DNA of 64,000 bases, taken from the NCBI GenBank assembly GCA_963774345.1, contig CAVZFB010000056.1, positions 1 through 64,000 on the forward strand, written 5' to 3'. The notes beneath the pieces are model-generated. The model made no database searches. It had not been told where the DNA came from and saw nothing but the letters and a program-made list of their open reading frames with translations. Source of the stretch: AP-15 sp963774345 (GTDB lineage: Bacteria > Pseudomonadota > Alphaproteobacteria > ATCC43930 > CGMCC-115725). Numbering within the stretch: position 1 is the first letter of the stretch; each line of letters opens with the position of its first letter. A program made the position numbers and the translations under genes. Shown piece after piece: positions 1 to 8,246 of this stretch.

Positions 1-1265
1 AATTCGCCGAGTGCGCTAATCCCGAGGTGATCAATCCGCCAAGCGCCGTCCGTGGTTGCATCCCAAAGCCGCGTAGGAAGACCCTCGTCGGTGCCGTCAT
101 AAAGGACATGATGGAGCACATCCAAGACGTTTGACCCATTCTTGGCTTTACGAGCAAACAGAAACGTCGCAAGCTCCTTCGTCTTCGTTTCCATGTCGTA
201 GTGTCTGCCCTCTGGCAAATTCAACGTGACGTTCGCGACCCGGCGGGCATGGTCTTGAATTGACCACACACGCTGGCAGACCGCTTCGAAATCGCTTGCG
301 GTCAATTGTAAGATACGATCTGGCGACAACGCATCACGAAGAAAAGGCGCCCACTCTATTAGCATTTTTTCTTCTCCCGAAGGTGCTTCGAGCAAGCTGC
401 GCCACCAATGAATTTCCTGCTCTAGAGCTTGCGCTGGGTTACGTTTATTGGTCTCGAATTGCTCTTCAAATCTGCTTCGACGTCTTTCGCCGATCACATG
501 ATTATCATAGTGCGCGTGCAAGAACTGATCTGCTTGCGCACCTGAAGGGATGTCTTTAGGGAGCCATTTCGGTCTATTCTCGTCACGCGAGATTCGCGCA
601 CCGATATCCCTAAGGTGCTGAAGTGTTTTCCACCATTCATCACAGAATGCTGTTTTCTGCCGATCAAGCGCGGTATTCTGTGCTTCTTGAAGTAACCCCT
701 TCCAGTCGTGCACACTGGTCGTGGCCATGAATTTCTGACGTTGCTCTCGATCCTGTTCGTTCCGCCGTTGAAGCTCTTTGGCGCGCGTTTCTATGGCCTT
801 ACAGAGTTCGTCACTCAGTAGTGTCGAGTGCCTGTCCACTCTCCGAAAGAACGCCTGTAGTTGTATATCCATCGCGGAGGCAACCATTTCTATCTCGTCG
901 AAAAAACAACCTCCTTCAATATTGCCGTTCCACGCCGCATTGGTAAGATTGGCTGATCCTACATATGCGCCGAAACCATGCCACCAAATGACTTTCGCGT
1001 GAAAGTGCCTAAGAAGTTTACAGGTGAAATTTGGTGACTTTCGCGCGAGAAAAGTTCGAAGGATACCCGGTTTGACGGGCACAGAGTCATCGAACCTTCC
1101 CCAAAATCGCAACGGAATGTTCTTTTGCCAGCACCACTCGAAAAGAAGTGATTCATCCGTGACGTACGCAACGGCAGCTTCGACATGTTCAGTATCAGGC
1201 GCTGCATTTTCAGTTATCTCGCGAAGATATCGACCATTGATGCCATTCAATATAAACCGCATCAT
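1..1265 (-). CDS. Phospholipase D-like domain protein (3' end beyond window)
   Basis: An open frame of about 421 codons enters from the left edge without a stop; only its start is in the window. Two consecutive ATGs at 1265 and 1262 follow a GGGAGGG ribosome site, and an in-frame TAA lies about 50 bases upstream. Around residues 80-110 it carries an HxK motif (FHAKVIWW) and, after a short gap, YVGSANLTNAAW, the HKD-type signature of phospholipase D nucleases and phosphodiesterases. The rest is charged, helical-looking and rich in Trp, and I do not recognise it. The gene is visibly less GC-rich than most of the window, which suggests acquisition. PLD-fold proteins of this kind occur as effectors in restriction and defence loci, but no partner is visible here. 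The single HKD-like motif implies dimerisation or a second motif beyond the edge. Confidence 0.75.
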   Translation of the reverse strand, partial: MMRFILNGINGRYLREITENAAPDTEHVEAAVAYVTDESLLFEWCWQKNIPLRFWGRFDDSVPVKPGILRTFLARKSPNFTCKLLRHFHAKVIWWHGFGAYVGSANLTNAAWNGNIEGGCFFDEIEMVASAMDIQLQAFFRRVDRHSTLLSDELCKAIETRAKELQRRNEQDREQRQKFMATTSVHDWKGLLQEAQNTALDRQKTAFCDEWWKTLQHLRDIGARISRDENRPKWLPKDIPSGAQADQFLHAHYDNHVIGERRRSRFEEQFETNKRNPAQALEQEIHWWRSLLEAPSGEEKMLIEWAPFLRDALSPDRILQLTASDFEAVCQRVWSIQDHARRVANVTLNLPEGRHYDMETKTKELATFLFARKAKNGSNVLDVLHHVLYDGTDEGLPTRLWDATTDGAWRIDHLGISALGE

Positions 1266-1763
1266 TGCCCTCCCTCGCCGATACGGGGCGTCACTGGCTT
1301 CCGGCGTCCGCTTTTAGGTCTGCCATTCGCCGAGCGCGCCGTCAAAACCGCGCATAAGACGCTCTGGAAATCTGTTCAAAAGTCACTGCTAAAATGCTCG
1401 GTCAAAGCCATTGAGGCTGCGCGACGGTCCTAAAGGGGTTCGTATGGCTTGGGTGCCAATTGGGTTTGAGCCTGACGATGGAGAATCTGACGCGGACTTC
1501 CAATCGGTCTACATGATATATTCGACACGAGTAATCATCGGCTCCCGTCGCAAACGAGGCCGCATCAACCACTGTTGCTCCGGTCCAGCCGGGTTGGGCG
1601 GCGACGGCGAAGGCACGCTATATGAGACTTGACGGCCCTGGGTGTGATTTGCCGCACCGTTTTGCTCGCCGCGTGAAACCGTACCTTTCTGGCGAAATGC
1701 GCACGCGGCTCCAAGACAGCTGGCATAGGACTTACAAAATGGACATCCAGCGCATTCTGGACT
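1266..1763. other. Gene-poor stretch between the PLD-like and EthD-like genes
   Basis: About 500 bases hold only short open frames (for example 1411-1632 on the plus strand) with no family resemblance that I recognise and no convincing ribosome site. Composition changes gradually from the lower-GC left end to the high-GC chromosome. It may contain the promoter of the PLD-like gene and the 3' untranslated end of the EthD-like gene. Confidence 0.5.
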
Positions 1764-2414
1764 TTACGGATTCACGCGTACGTACACCCCGGCAGAACCC
1801 GGCGCATGCGTCATGGCCTGCCGCATGCGCGGCGAATTGGGCGAGGAATGTTGCTGTTGCTCCTTCCACTCCGGGCTTTCGGGCACGGCCGTACTGGCAA
1901 ATTCGTAGACCGTGCTGTAGCCGCTGGTACCCTCGAGAACCCGATAGCGGCGGGCATAGATCACTCCCGGCACCTTGCGGTAGCCTGGCACATATTCCCG
2001 ACTGTACCAGGCGTTCCACTCCGCATCGACCTCGGCGGGGACGGACATGCGGCCAATCTGCAACACCGGCGCCATGCCACGCTCCGGCATTTCCATGCCG
2101 CCCGGGTAAATCTGTTCCCCGACAATGCGTGTCAAATTCTTCCCAATAACGGACGGCGAGACTTTCTGTCCCCACGGCGTCCGCGGCCGGTTGGTAAACG
2201 CCGGCGTCTGCATCACCGCCACGCTTTCTAGTTCATAGCATGCCAGGTACTGCGGGCCGCCCTTGACCGCCTCGTAGCGGGCCGCTGAGAGAATGCCGGG
2301 CACCGACAGCAATTCCGGTAGATGTTCCTTGTTATACCACTCGTTGAATTCCTGCACGTGCTGGGCGTCGATATCAACGTACACCATGAAAATCCCGCGA
2401 CCTTTTTGTGCCAT
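1764..2414 (-). CDS. Tandem-repeat EthD/dimeric alpha-beta barrel-like protein
   Basis: A 216-residue soluble protein starting at an ATG behind a GAGGAG ribosome site; the frame stays open upstream to 2504, but that part is not protein-like. Two halves resemble each other: the first has FNEWYNKEHLPELLSVPGI followed by AARYEAV and YLACYELES, the second has WNAWYSREYVPGYRKVPGV followed by ARRYRVL and STVYEFAS. This EHLP-like helix followed by a strand and YELES is the pattern of EthD-like and related dimeric alpha/beta barrel (ferredoxin-like) proteins, so the gene appears to encode a fused dimer. Such proteins are often auxiliary to catabolic pathways. The class III CoA-transferase lies next on the same strand after a long gap, so an operon is not certain. 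Substrate unknown. Confidence 0.72.
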   Translation of the reverse strand: MAQKGRGIFMVYVDIDAQHVQEFNEWYNKEHLPELLSVPGILSAARYEAVKGGPQYLACYELESVAVMQTPAFTNRPRTPWGQKVSPSVIGKNLTRIVGEQIYPGGMEMPERGMAPVLQIGRMSVPAEVDAEWNAWYSREYVPGYRKVPGVIYARRYRVLEGTSGYSTVYEFASTAVPESPEWKEQQQHSSPNSPRMRQAMTHAPGSAGVYVRVNP

Positions 2415-3185
2415 GTTTCCGTCTCCTCTGTGAAGCGTGGCCGCCATCGTTTTGCCTCGTCTCGTTGGCACCCGGTCCTCACCCCTGGAGCCCAGCAGAG
2501 ACACGAGACACTAACTGGGCAACCATCTTAGCCAACATTCCCCAGATTCCCGGGGCTGTTGAGCGCGATCTTCCGTCTCATCGAGACCCACCGCAATGAA
2601 ATTCGGGCGCAACCAACCTCGTTCGCAGCCAATCGTTAGGGTTACTCGCCTCGCGGGTCCGGAACTCGTGCCTTTGCTTCATTCCAGGCACACCTCTGCC
2701 TTCGTCGTCTGTCTCATCTGACACCGCCGCTGTCATACCGGAGCGGGCGGCCGGTCACGCGCACTTGCCGGCTGGCCTACCCCGCCTTCCAAAATTGTTA
2801 CTTTTCGAGCATGGGCGTGCGGGCGGATGCTTTGCCACAGGCGGCGGGTATTCCGAGACAGCCCAGACACCATCAACCAAGCCAATCATCGCAGATTGGA
2901 TCATAGCGGCTCGCCGCATCATAAATTTGCCGAAATGGCATGTCATGGTTGCAAAGGGCGTTCGATAAACCCGACGTTGCGCGCAACGATTGTCGTGGAA
3001 CCGAGATGCTGTTGTCGCAATTTGCGCCGTCGCGTCAGTGCTAGCCCAAACCCAGAATTATATGCAACCAGCGCGAGATTTTTTGCTGCAGATTTGCTGC
3101 AGATGCAGCGGCGGGAAAAATTGGCTGCAACACAAGTTCCGTGGGGTTTGAACCTCGAAGCCGGGGCCCTGCGTCGGGCCCGCTT
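2415..3185. other. Long intergenic region with small palindrome and direct repeats
   Basis: About 770 bases between two minus-strand genes with no convincing coding frame. It holds the upstream region of the EthD-like gene. Structures seen: a perfect 14-bp palindrome CGTTGCGCGCAACG at 2975-2988, and an 11-bp unit TTTGCTGCAGA repeated head-to-tail at 3082-3092 and 3093-3103. Either may be a regulator site; no regulator gene is adjacent. Confidence 0.45.
3164..3181 (-). terminator. Possible hairpin after the CoA-transferase gene
   Basis: GGGCCC, a six-base loop (TGCGTC) and GGGCCC form a GC-only stem immediately downstream of the CoA-transferase stop. There is no clear T tract, so this is weak terminator evidence. 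Confidence 0.25.
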
Positions 3186-4376
3186 TCAGCCGATCACCCG
3201 GTCGCGGCGGAACGCGGCGATCTCCTCCGCACCGTAGCCATGCTCGGCCAGCACCGCGTCGGTGTCAGCGCCGAATTCGGGTGGCGGCGTCTCGATGCTG
3301 GGGCCGCCATGAGCGAATTTGAAGGCGGCGAGCGGCACCCCGAATGGACCATCGATGCCGGGAGCCGAGGCGTGGTGGTGAAACACGCCGCGGGTTTTGA
3401 AATGTGGGTCCGCCACCGCTTCGGCCATTGTCCGCACCCGCGCCGCCGGGACATGCCTGGCCTGAAGGCAGACTTCCCACTCGTCCGCGGTCCGCGTCTT
3501 GAAGATGTCGGCGAGCACTGCCGCTTCGCGCGCGCGATCGGCCTCGCGGGCCTCGTTGTCGTGCTTGATCATGTCGGGCCGCTCGAGCACCCGCCACAGG
3601 CGGCGCTGTTGCCCCAGATTGCTTGCGCCGATCATCACAAGTCCATCCTTGGCCTCGTAGCAGCTGTTGGTGGCGAAGGGCTGCTTGTTGCCGTGCGGGC
3701 GCGGCTCGGCGCCGGTGCGCATGTAGCCGGTCAGGTGCGAACCCATCAGCATCATCGCGACGCCGACCATGGCGAGGTCGATATGCTGGCCCTTTCCGGT
3801 TCGCTCGCGCTGGAACAACGCGCTGGCGAGTGCGAAGGCGCCCATCGTGCCGGTCGCGTAATCGACCGCCGGGGCGCCGAACTTGATCGGATTGACCTCC
3901 TCGGTGCCGGTCATCGCCATCAAGCCGGAGGTCGCCTGAATGACGTGGTCATAGGCGGTCTGCTCGCGGCGCGGGCCGTCCTGGCCGAAGGCCGAGATCG
4001 AGCAATAGATCATTCTCGGGTTGATCGCACTCATAGCTGCATAGCCGAGCCCCAACGCCTCGAACGCGCCCGGACGGAAATTTTCCACCAACACGTCGGC
4101 AGCGGCGACGAGCCGCTTGAGGATCTCACGGCCCGGTTCGGTCTTGAGATTGAGCGTGATCGAACGCTTGTTCGAACCTTGGGTCAGGAACGACGTGCCC
4201 ATGTGCTGGCGGTTGAGAGCACGGTCAGTGCCGCCGTCACGGCTCTGGTCGGGATCGTCGGGATGCTCGACTTTGATCACGTCGGCGCCGAGCACGGCGA
4301 GCTGATAAGCCGCGAACGGGCCAGCCAGTACATGGGTGATGTCGATGATGCGAATGCCCTCGAACGGTCGGGTCAT
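3186..4376 (-). CDS. CaiB/BaiF family (class III) CoA-transferase
   Basis: A 396-residue protein, the usual length of family III CoA-transferases, which move CoA between carboxylic acids (formyl-CoA:oxalate, carnitine, succinyl-CoA:substrate types). The N-terminus has the typical GIRIIDITHVLAGPFAA, then LGADVIKVEHP, DVLVENFRPGAFEALGLGY and ISAFGQDGP. The family's catalytic aspartate is expected in VDYATG near residue 170. The ATG follows GAGGAG at good spacing. The C-terminal part (VPAARVRTMAEAVADPHF) is also typical. The acyl substrate cannot be read from sequence. The EthD-like gene lies downstream on the same strand, which fits a catabolic role but proves nothing. Confidence 0.93.
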   Translation of the reverse strand: MTRPFEGIRIIDITHVLAGPFAAYQLAVLGADVIKVEHPDDPDQSRDGGTDRALNRQHMGTSFLTQGSNKRSITLNLKTEPGREILKRLVAAADVLVENFRPGAFEALGLGYAAMSAINPRMIYCSISAFGQDGPRREQTAYDHVIQATSGLMAMTGTEEVNPIKFGAPAVDYATGTMGAFALASALFQRERTGKGQHIDLAMVGVAMMLMGSHLTGYMRTGAEPRPHGNKQPFATNSCYEAKDGLVMIGASNLGQQRRLWRVLERPDMIKHDNEAREADRAREAAVLADIFKTRTADEWEVCLQARHVPAARVRTMAEAVADPHFKTRGVFHHHASAPGIDGPFGVPLAAFKFAHGGPSIETPPPEFGADTDAVLAEHGYGAEEIAAFRRDRVIG

Positions 4377-4416
4377 GCCGGACTCCTCAGTCGGATCAAT
4401 TGGAAATCGGGTAAGC

Positions 4417-5235
4417 TTAGCTCATCGAGAGCGCCGGGTCGTCGCGCCAAATGAACCAGAAATCGCCGTCGTGCGCGGCTGCGACCGGAACTAGCCCGCC
4501 GCCCGGTACAAGCTCGAATGCCGTGTAGCCGAGCCCGCTCAGAAAGGCGAAGGCGTCGTCAAGCCGATCGCCAGCGCGTGCCAGATGTGGGGCCGACAGC
4601 TCGATCAGCATATGTGGGCGGAAACGGCGCAGCGTATTCTCCGCACCGCGCAGCAGGGAAAGCTCCCAGCCTTCGATATCGGCCTTAATTAAATCGATGC
4701 GATCGAGATCGAGAGCGGCAGCAACCGTGTCGATCGTGGTCACCGCCACCAGCTCCTGCGCGACCGCTGGCCAGCGCTCTTGCGGGGTTCCCAAATGCGA
4801 TAGGCCGAAGCCGTAGCTTCCGCTTCTCTTGACCGGCACGCTCAAGGTTTCGACCCCGCCTACGGCGCCGAGCGCCATCGGCACGACGACGACATTGGCG
4901 AGCCCATGCAGCCATACGACGACGCGCAGGATCGCGCGGGCATAGCTGCCCGGCTCGAAGGCGTAGACCCGGCCCGCGGAGGCGGCATCTGCGAACAGCT
5001 TAGTGTATTGGCCGGCATGTGCCCCGACATCGAAGACAACGGCCGCACGCGGCACCAGCCGCGCGATCGTCGAGGCAAGCGCGCGATGGTGCTGCTGCGT
5101 CGTCGCCTTGAATAGATGCGCGGCGAAGCTGCCTGACAGCCGCCAGTGGTAGGGATCGAGCCGCACGATCGGCCGGCGATGCGGATCACCGGCCGACATC
5201 TCGACCGGTTCGTCCCCGCCGACATCGCCACGCAT
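4417..5235 (-). CDS. FkbM family methyltransferase
   Basis: A 272-residue class I SAM-dependent methyltransferase of the FkbM type. The SAM-binding motif VFDVGAHAGQY lies at residues 67-77, the acidic end of strand two at YAFEP (91-95), and the family hallmark KADIEGWE at 183-190. FkbM-type enzymes usually O-methylate sugars or secondary metabolites. The ATG is preceded by GGGGAGG at good spacing. It lies 40 bases upstream of the CoA-transferase on the same strand, so the two may be cotranscribed. The first 30 residues are family-unlike and charged. The acceptor is unknown. Confidence 0.9.
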   Translation of the reverse strand: MRGDVGGDEPVEMSAGDPHRRPIVRLDPYHWRLSGSFAAHLFKATTQQHHRALASTIARLVPRAAVVFDVGAHAGQYTKLFADAASAGRVYAFEPGSYARAILRVVVWLHGLANVVVVPMALGAVGGVETLSVPVKRSGSYGFGLSHLGTPQERWPAVAQELVAVTTIDTVAAALDLDRIDLIKADIEGWELSLLRGAENTLRRFRPHMLIELSAPHLARAGDRLDDAFAFLSGLGYTAFELVPGGGLVPVAAAHDGDFWFIWRDDPALSMS

Positions 5236-5386
5236 AAGATGCCTCCCCTTATAGCGAGTGTCAGTTTACACCCCGCTTCGGCCCGGTGAAGGCGGCATCG
5301 CGCGCCAAGCGCGCCGCACCGGCCGGTGCTTGCCACCCGGATCGTCGCCGCTATAGTCGCCGCCGCCATCGTGAGAAATATCGGGT

Positions 5387-6607
5387 ATGCAGATGCCGCT
5401 TCGTTCGCTCGTAGTGCGGATTGCCGTTCTGCTGATATTCCTGCTCGTTTCCGCACCTGTGGGCGCGGCGGTGTTCACCGACTCGGCCGGACGCCGGGTG
5501 ATGGTGCCGGACCAGGTCGAGCGGATCATGCCGGCCGGACCGGCTTCAGCAGTCTTTGTTTATGCGCTGGTACCGAACAAATTGATCGGCTGGACGGAGC
5601 CACTATCGCGCGCGCAGCGGAATCTGTTGCCGGCAAAATTTGCGCGGCTTCCCGTCATCGGACAATTGGGCGGATCGACTCCGACGGCCACGGCAGCCGA
5701 TGTACGGCGGCTGCACCCCGATTTGGTCATTGGTTACGGTGTCCTGTCACCGCCAACGGTGATGCTCGCTGATCGCATCCAGCAACAGACCGGAGTTCCC
5801 TATATCCTTCTCGACGACAGCATCCAGCAGATGCCAGAAATGCTTCGACAGGTCGGCCCGATTGTTGGGGCGGGCGATCACGGCCTGGCTCTCGCCAGCT
5901 ATGCCTACCATGCGATCGAAGGGCTGCGCGGGCAGCTGCTGATCAGCTCTGCCATAGACCGGCCGCTGGTCTATTACGGCCGCGGGAGCGATGAACTCGA
6001 AACCGGTCTCCCCGGCTCCCCGGCCATCAGCAATGTCGACCAGGCCGGCGTCATCAATGTCGCTGCCGGCCTCGGCCGGGGCGGGCTTATCCGGGTCACA
6101 CGCGCTCAGATATTTGCGTGGAACCCACAGATCATCGTAGCGCAAGAGCGCAGCTTTTATAATGCGCTGCTGAGCGATCCGCAGTGGCGCGGGCTGGCAG
6201 CGGTCCGCAGCAAGCGGGTCTACCTGGCACCGGCCGACCCGTTTGGGTGGATCGACGGTCCGCCCGGGGTCAACCGCGCCATCGGACTGTATTGGCTGTC
6301 AAATCTCTTTTATCCGGACCTCTATCAGGAAGATCTGCGCACAAATGCGCGTGAATTCTATCAATTGTATTACGGTGTCACGCTCAATGACCGGCAGCTC
6401 GAGGCCTTGATGCGGCCGGCGGAAGCCAGTCGCGGTGAAACTAGCCGGTTGGCGAACGTACCGCTGTTTGGCGCCGAGCCACCGCCGTTGCCGACCACTC
6501 CGCCCGGCGGCTCCTCGACGCCGGCCCCGCCCTCCGGCGTGCCGGGTCGTGGGGGCTTGCGCGGCGGCGGAGCAGGCCAGGCACCACAGCCGCCGGCTAC
6601 GCCCTGA
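5387..6607 (+). CDS. Periplasmic binding protein of metal-chelate ABC transporter type
   Basis: A 406-residue exported protein. An N-terminal signal (about residues 1-28, RSLVVRIAVLLIFLLVSAPVGA) precedes a type III periplasmic-binding (BtuF/FhuD/FepB) fold: FTDSAGRRVMVPDQVERI, then VIGQLGGSTPTATAADVRRLHPDLVIGYG and a tail-side LSDPQWRGLAAVRSKRVYLAP. This family delivers iron chelates, heme or cobalamin to an ABC permease. No permease or ATPase gene is adjacent, so it is an orphan here. Residues from about 363 to the end form a Pro/Gly/Ala-rich, probably disordered tail that is unusual for the family. The start may be either of two close in-frame ATGs (5387, 5393). Confidence 0.85.
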   Translation: MQMPLRSLVVRIAVLLIFLLVSAPVGAAVFTDSAGRRVMVPDQVERIMPAGPASAVFVYALVPNKLIGWTEPLSRAQRNLLPAKFARLPVIGQLGGSTPTATAADVRRLHPDLVIGYGVLSPPTVMLADRIQQQTGVPYILLDDSIQQMPEMLRQVGPIVGAGDHGLALASYAYHAIEGLRGQLLISSAIDRPLVYYGRGSDELETGLPGSPAISNVDQAGVINVAAGLGRGGLIRVTRAQIFAWNPQIIVAQERSFYNALLSDPQWRGLAAVRSKRVYLAPADPFGWIDGPPGVNRAIGLYWLSNLFYPDLYQEDLRTNAREFYQLYYGVTLNDRQLEALMRPAEASRGETSRLANVPLFGAEPPPLPTTPPGGSSTPAPPSGVPGRGGLRGGGAGQAPQPPATP

Positions 6608-6636
6608 ACCGTCGCGAGGGCTGATCTGGCGCACGC

Positions 6637-6999
6637 TCAGGATTCGGTCGCCCGCACAAAGCACATAATCCCGCGTTGCGGGGTCCAACATACAATGGCG
6701 TGACCCGTCGGATTGTCGGTTCGCTGTAAAATCTTTTCTGGGGGCACCGAGAGCCAGTTCCCGGCAACCATCGCCTCGTAATGGTCTGCCCTGATCCGGT
6801 ATTCGGCCGCGCGACAATCCGCCAACGAACAGCATGAGATCGTCGTGCCGGGCTGCAGCAGGCTGTGGAACCATGGCGCCAGAGCGGGGTCGGCGTTGGG
6901 CGGCGGTTGCGCTGCAGCGGCGGCGGCAAACAACAGAGCCGAGGCAATGACGGCGCAGCTACCGGGTCGTGCTCGGAATTGTTCAAAAACCACGGACAT
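6637..6999 (-). CDS. Small secreted hypothetical protein
   Basis: A 120-residue protein with a clear signal peptide: SCAVIASALLFAAAAAAQ, ending near residue 31. The mature part contains four to five cysteines (SCCSLADCRAAEY, IVCWTP, MCFVR), suggesting disulfide bonds in the periplasm, and a Trp-containing GNWLSVPPEKIL segment. I cannot assign a function; small proteins of this shape with a CCS.xDC motif are common unannotated exported proteins in alphaproteobacteria. It converges with the binding-protein gene, with only 29 bases between stops. Confidence 0.7.
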   Translation of the reverse strand: MSVVFEQFRARPGSCAVIASALLFAAAAAAQPPPNADPALAPWFHSLLQPGTTISCCSLADCRAAEYRIRADHYEAMVAGNWLSVPPEKILQRTDNPTGHAIVCWTPQRGIMCFVRATES

Positions 7000-7375
7000 T
7001 CTGGATGCATCCCGGATCTGCAGCAGACGTCTGCGAGCTTAACTCAGACGGGCGGCGGAGCAAGAATGGTCTCTCTATATAACAGCTATATAATGCTGAT
7101 TGACCACTATTGACATTAGATTTCTGACCTACTCAGGTGGGCTGATGGGTGGATGTCCGACGGCATCCGCGTGCCACCTGACGGCGTCAGGCTGTCGCGG
7201 AGGGACGCGCAGGCTTAATATCGCCTAAAATCTCGACGACCGGCTCTCGTCGATCGCTTATCGGAGCTCCCCGAATCCTCCCCACGCTGAAACCTATTTG
7301 GAACCTTGTACGACACGCGCGCCAAAGCGCCAGATCGGAACTGGTGCATTGACACGAAGTTATGCGCTAGTCGAC
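7000..7375. other. Intergenic region without a recognisable gene
   Basis: About 375 bases between the start of the secreted-protein gene and the 3' end of tRNA-Ala. The part at 7060-7120 is AT-rich (TATATAACAGCTATATAATG) and could serve as a promoter region for the minus-strand secreted protein. No coding frame, repeat or RNA gene was recognised. Confidence 0.45.
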
Positions 7376-7451
<76 letters not shown>

Positions 7452-7629
7452 ATCGCGCGATTCGAACTGTCTGCCGGGCGCGGCGGACTATGGTAAGCGC
7501 GGTCCTCCATGTCAAGCGCGGCCCCCACTTGCGCCGCCCGCTCGGCCGGCGGCGCCCGTTGCTCTGCTTGCGGACCCCGACGGCTGACGCTACGGTCGCG
7601 GGGTCTTTTGCCGCCGAGGTTTTGTTCGG

Positions 7630-7908
7630 ATGTATGCGTTGCTGAACCTCGTCGACACGGTGATCACGATCTACATCTGGCTCTTGATTATCCAGGCGGT
7701 GCTGAGCTGGCTCGTCGCCTTTGGCGTCGTCAACCGGCACAACCGCGTCGTTGCAATGGTCGGGGATTTTCTGTGGCGCGTCACCGAGCCTGTGCTGCGG
7801 CCGATTCGCCGCGTGCTGCCTGACCTCGGCGGGATCGACATCTCGCCAGTGATCCTGATCCTGCTGCTGTATTTCGCCCGCAACTTGATGTTCGAATACC
7901 TTGCCTGA
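7630..7908 (+). CDS. YggT family membrane protein
   Basis: A 92-residue inner-membrane protein with two hydrophobic segments, about residues 5-30 (IYIWLLIIQAVLSWLVAFGVV) and 65-90. Between them lies the family motif TEPVLRPIRRVLPDLGGIDISPV. YggT proteins are linked to osmotic tolerance and cell division or photosystem biogenesis in different groups; the biochemical role is unsettled. Its stop overlaps the start of the following DUF167 gene, a frequent yggT-yggU pairing. Confidence 0.92.
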   Translation: MYALLNLVDTVITIYIWLLIIQAVLSWLVAFGVVNRHNRVVAMVGDFLWRVTEPVLRPIRRVLPDLGGIDISPVILILLLYFARNLMFEYLA

Positions 7909-8230
7909 TGGCCCGCTGATCCCGGCGCGCGACGGTCTTAAGCTGGCGGTCCGCCTGACGCCGGGGGCCAAGGCCGATCGCGTGCTTGGCGTCGCCGCGA
8001 CGGCAGAGGGGAAGCGCGTGGTCAGTCCCTCGGTTACCGCGGCGCCAGAGGACGGGCGCGCCAACGAGGCGTTGCTGCAGCTGTTGGCCCGGGTTTGGCA
8101 GTTGTCCCGCCGCGACCTGGCAGTCGTCGCCGGCACGACGAGCCGGCACAAGACCGTAAGCGTCGCCGGCGACTCTCGGCAGCTCACCGGCAGACTCGGC
8201 GCTCTAATCGCGGCCCTGCCAGGTCTCTGA
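7901..8230 (+). CDS. DUF167 (YggU) family protein
   Basis: A 109-residue small cytoplasmic protein of the DUF167/YggU family, recognised by LAVRLTPGAKADRVLGV near the start and the conserved APEDGRANEALLQLLA and TSRHKTVSV segments. The frame begins with TTG at 7901, overlapping the yggT stop by eight bases, which suggests translational coupling. Function is unknown for the family. Confidence 0.9.
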   Translation: MPDGPLIPARDGLKLAVRLTPGAKADRVLGVAATAEGKRVVSPSVTAAPEDGRANEALLQLLARVWQLSRRDLAVVAGTTSRHKTVSVAGDSRQLTGRLGALIAALPGL

Positions 8231-8246
8231 GACGGCGGGAGGGGGG

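Noticed and set aside
1411..1632. Small plus-strand open frame after the PLD-like gene
   Set aside because: No ribosome site and no family likeness; left as unassigned DNA.
3141..4454. 437-codon plus-strand open frame over the CoA-transferase
   Set aside because: Antisense to a complete CoA-transferase; its translation is Arg/Gly/His-rich without family likeness, typical of high-GC shadow frames.
5236..5386. Cobalamin or other riboswitch before the binding-protein gene
   Set aside because: No B12-box or other conserved riboswitch core could be found in the 150-base leader.
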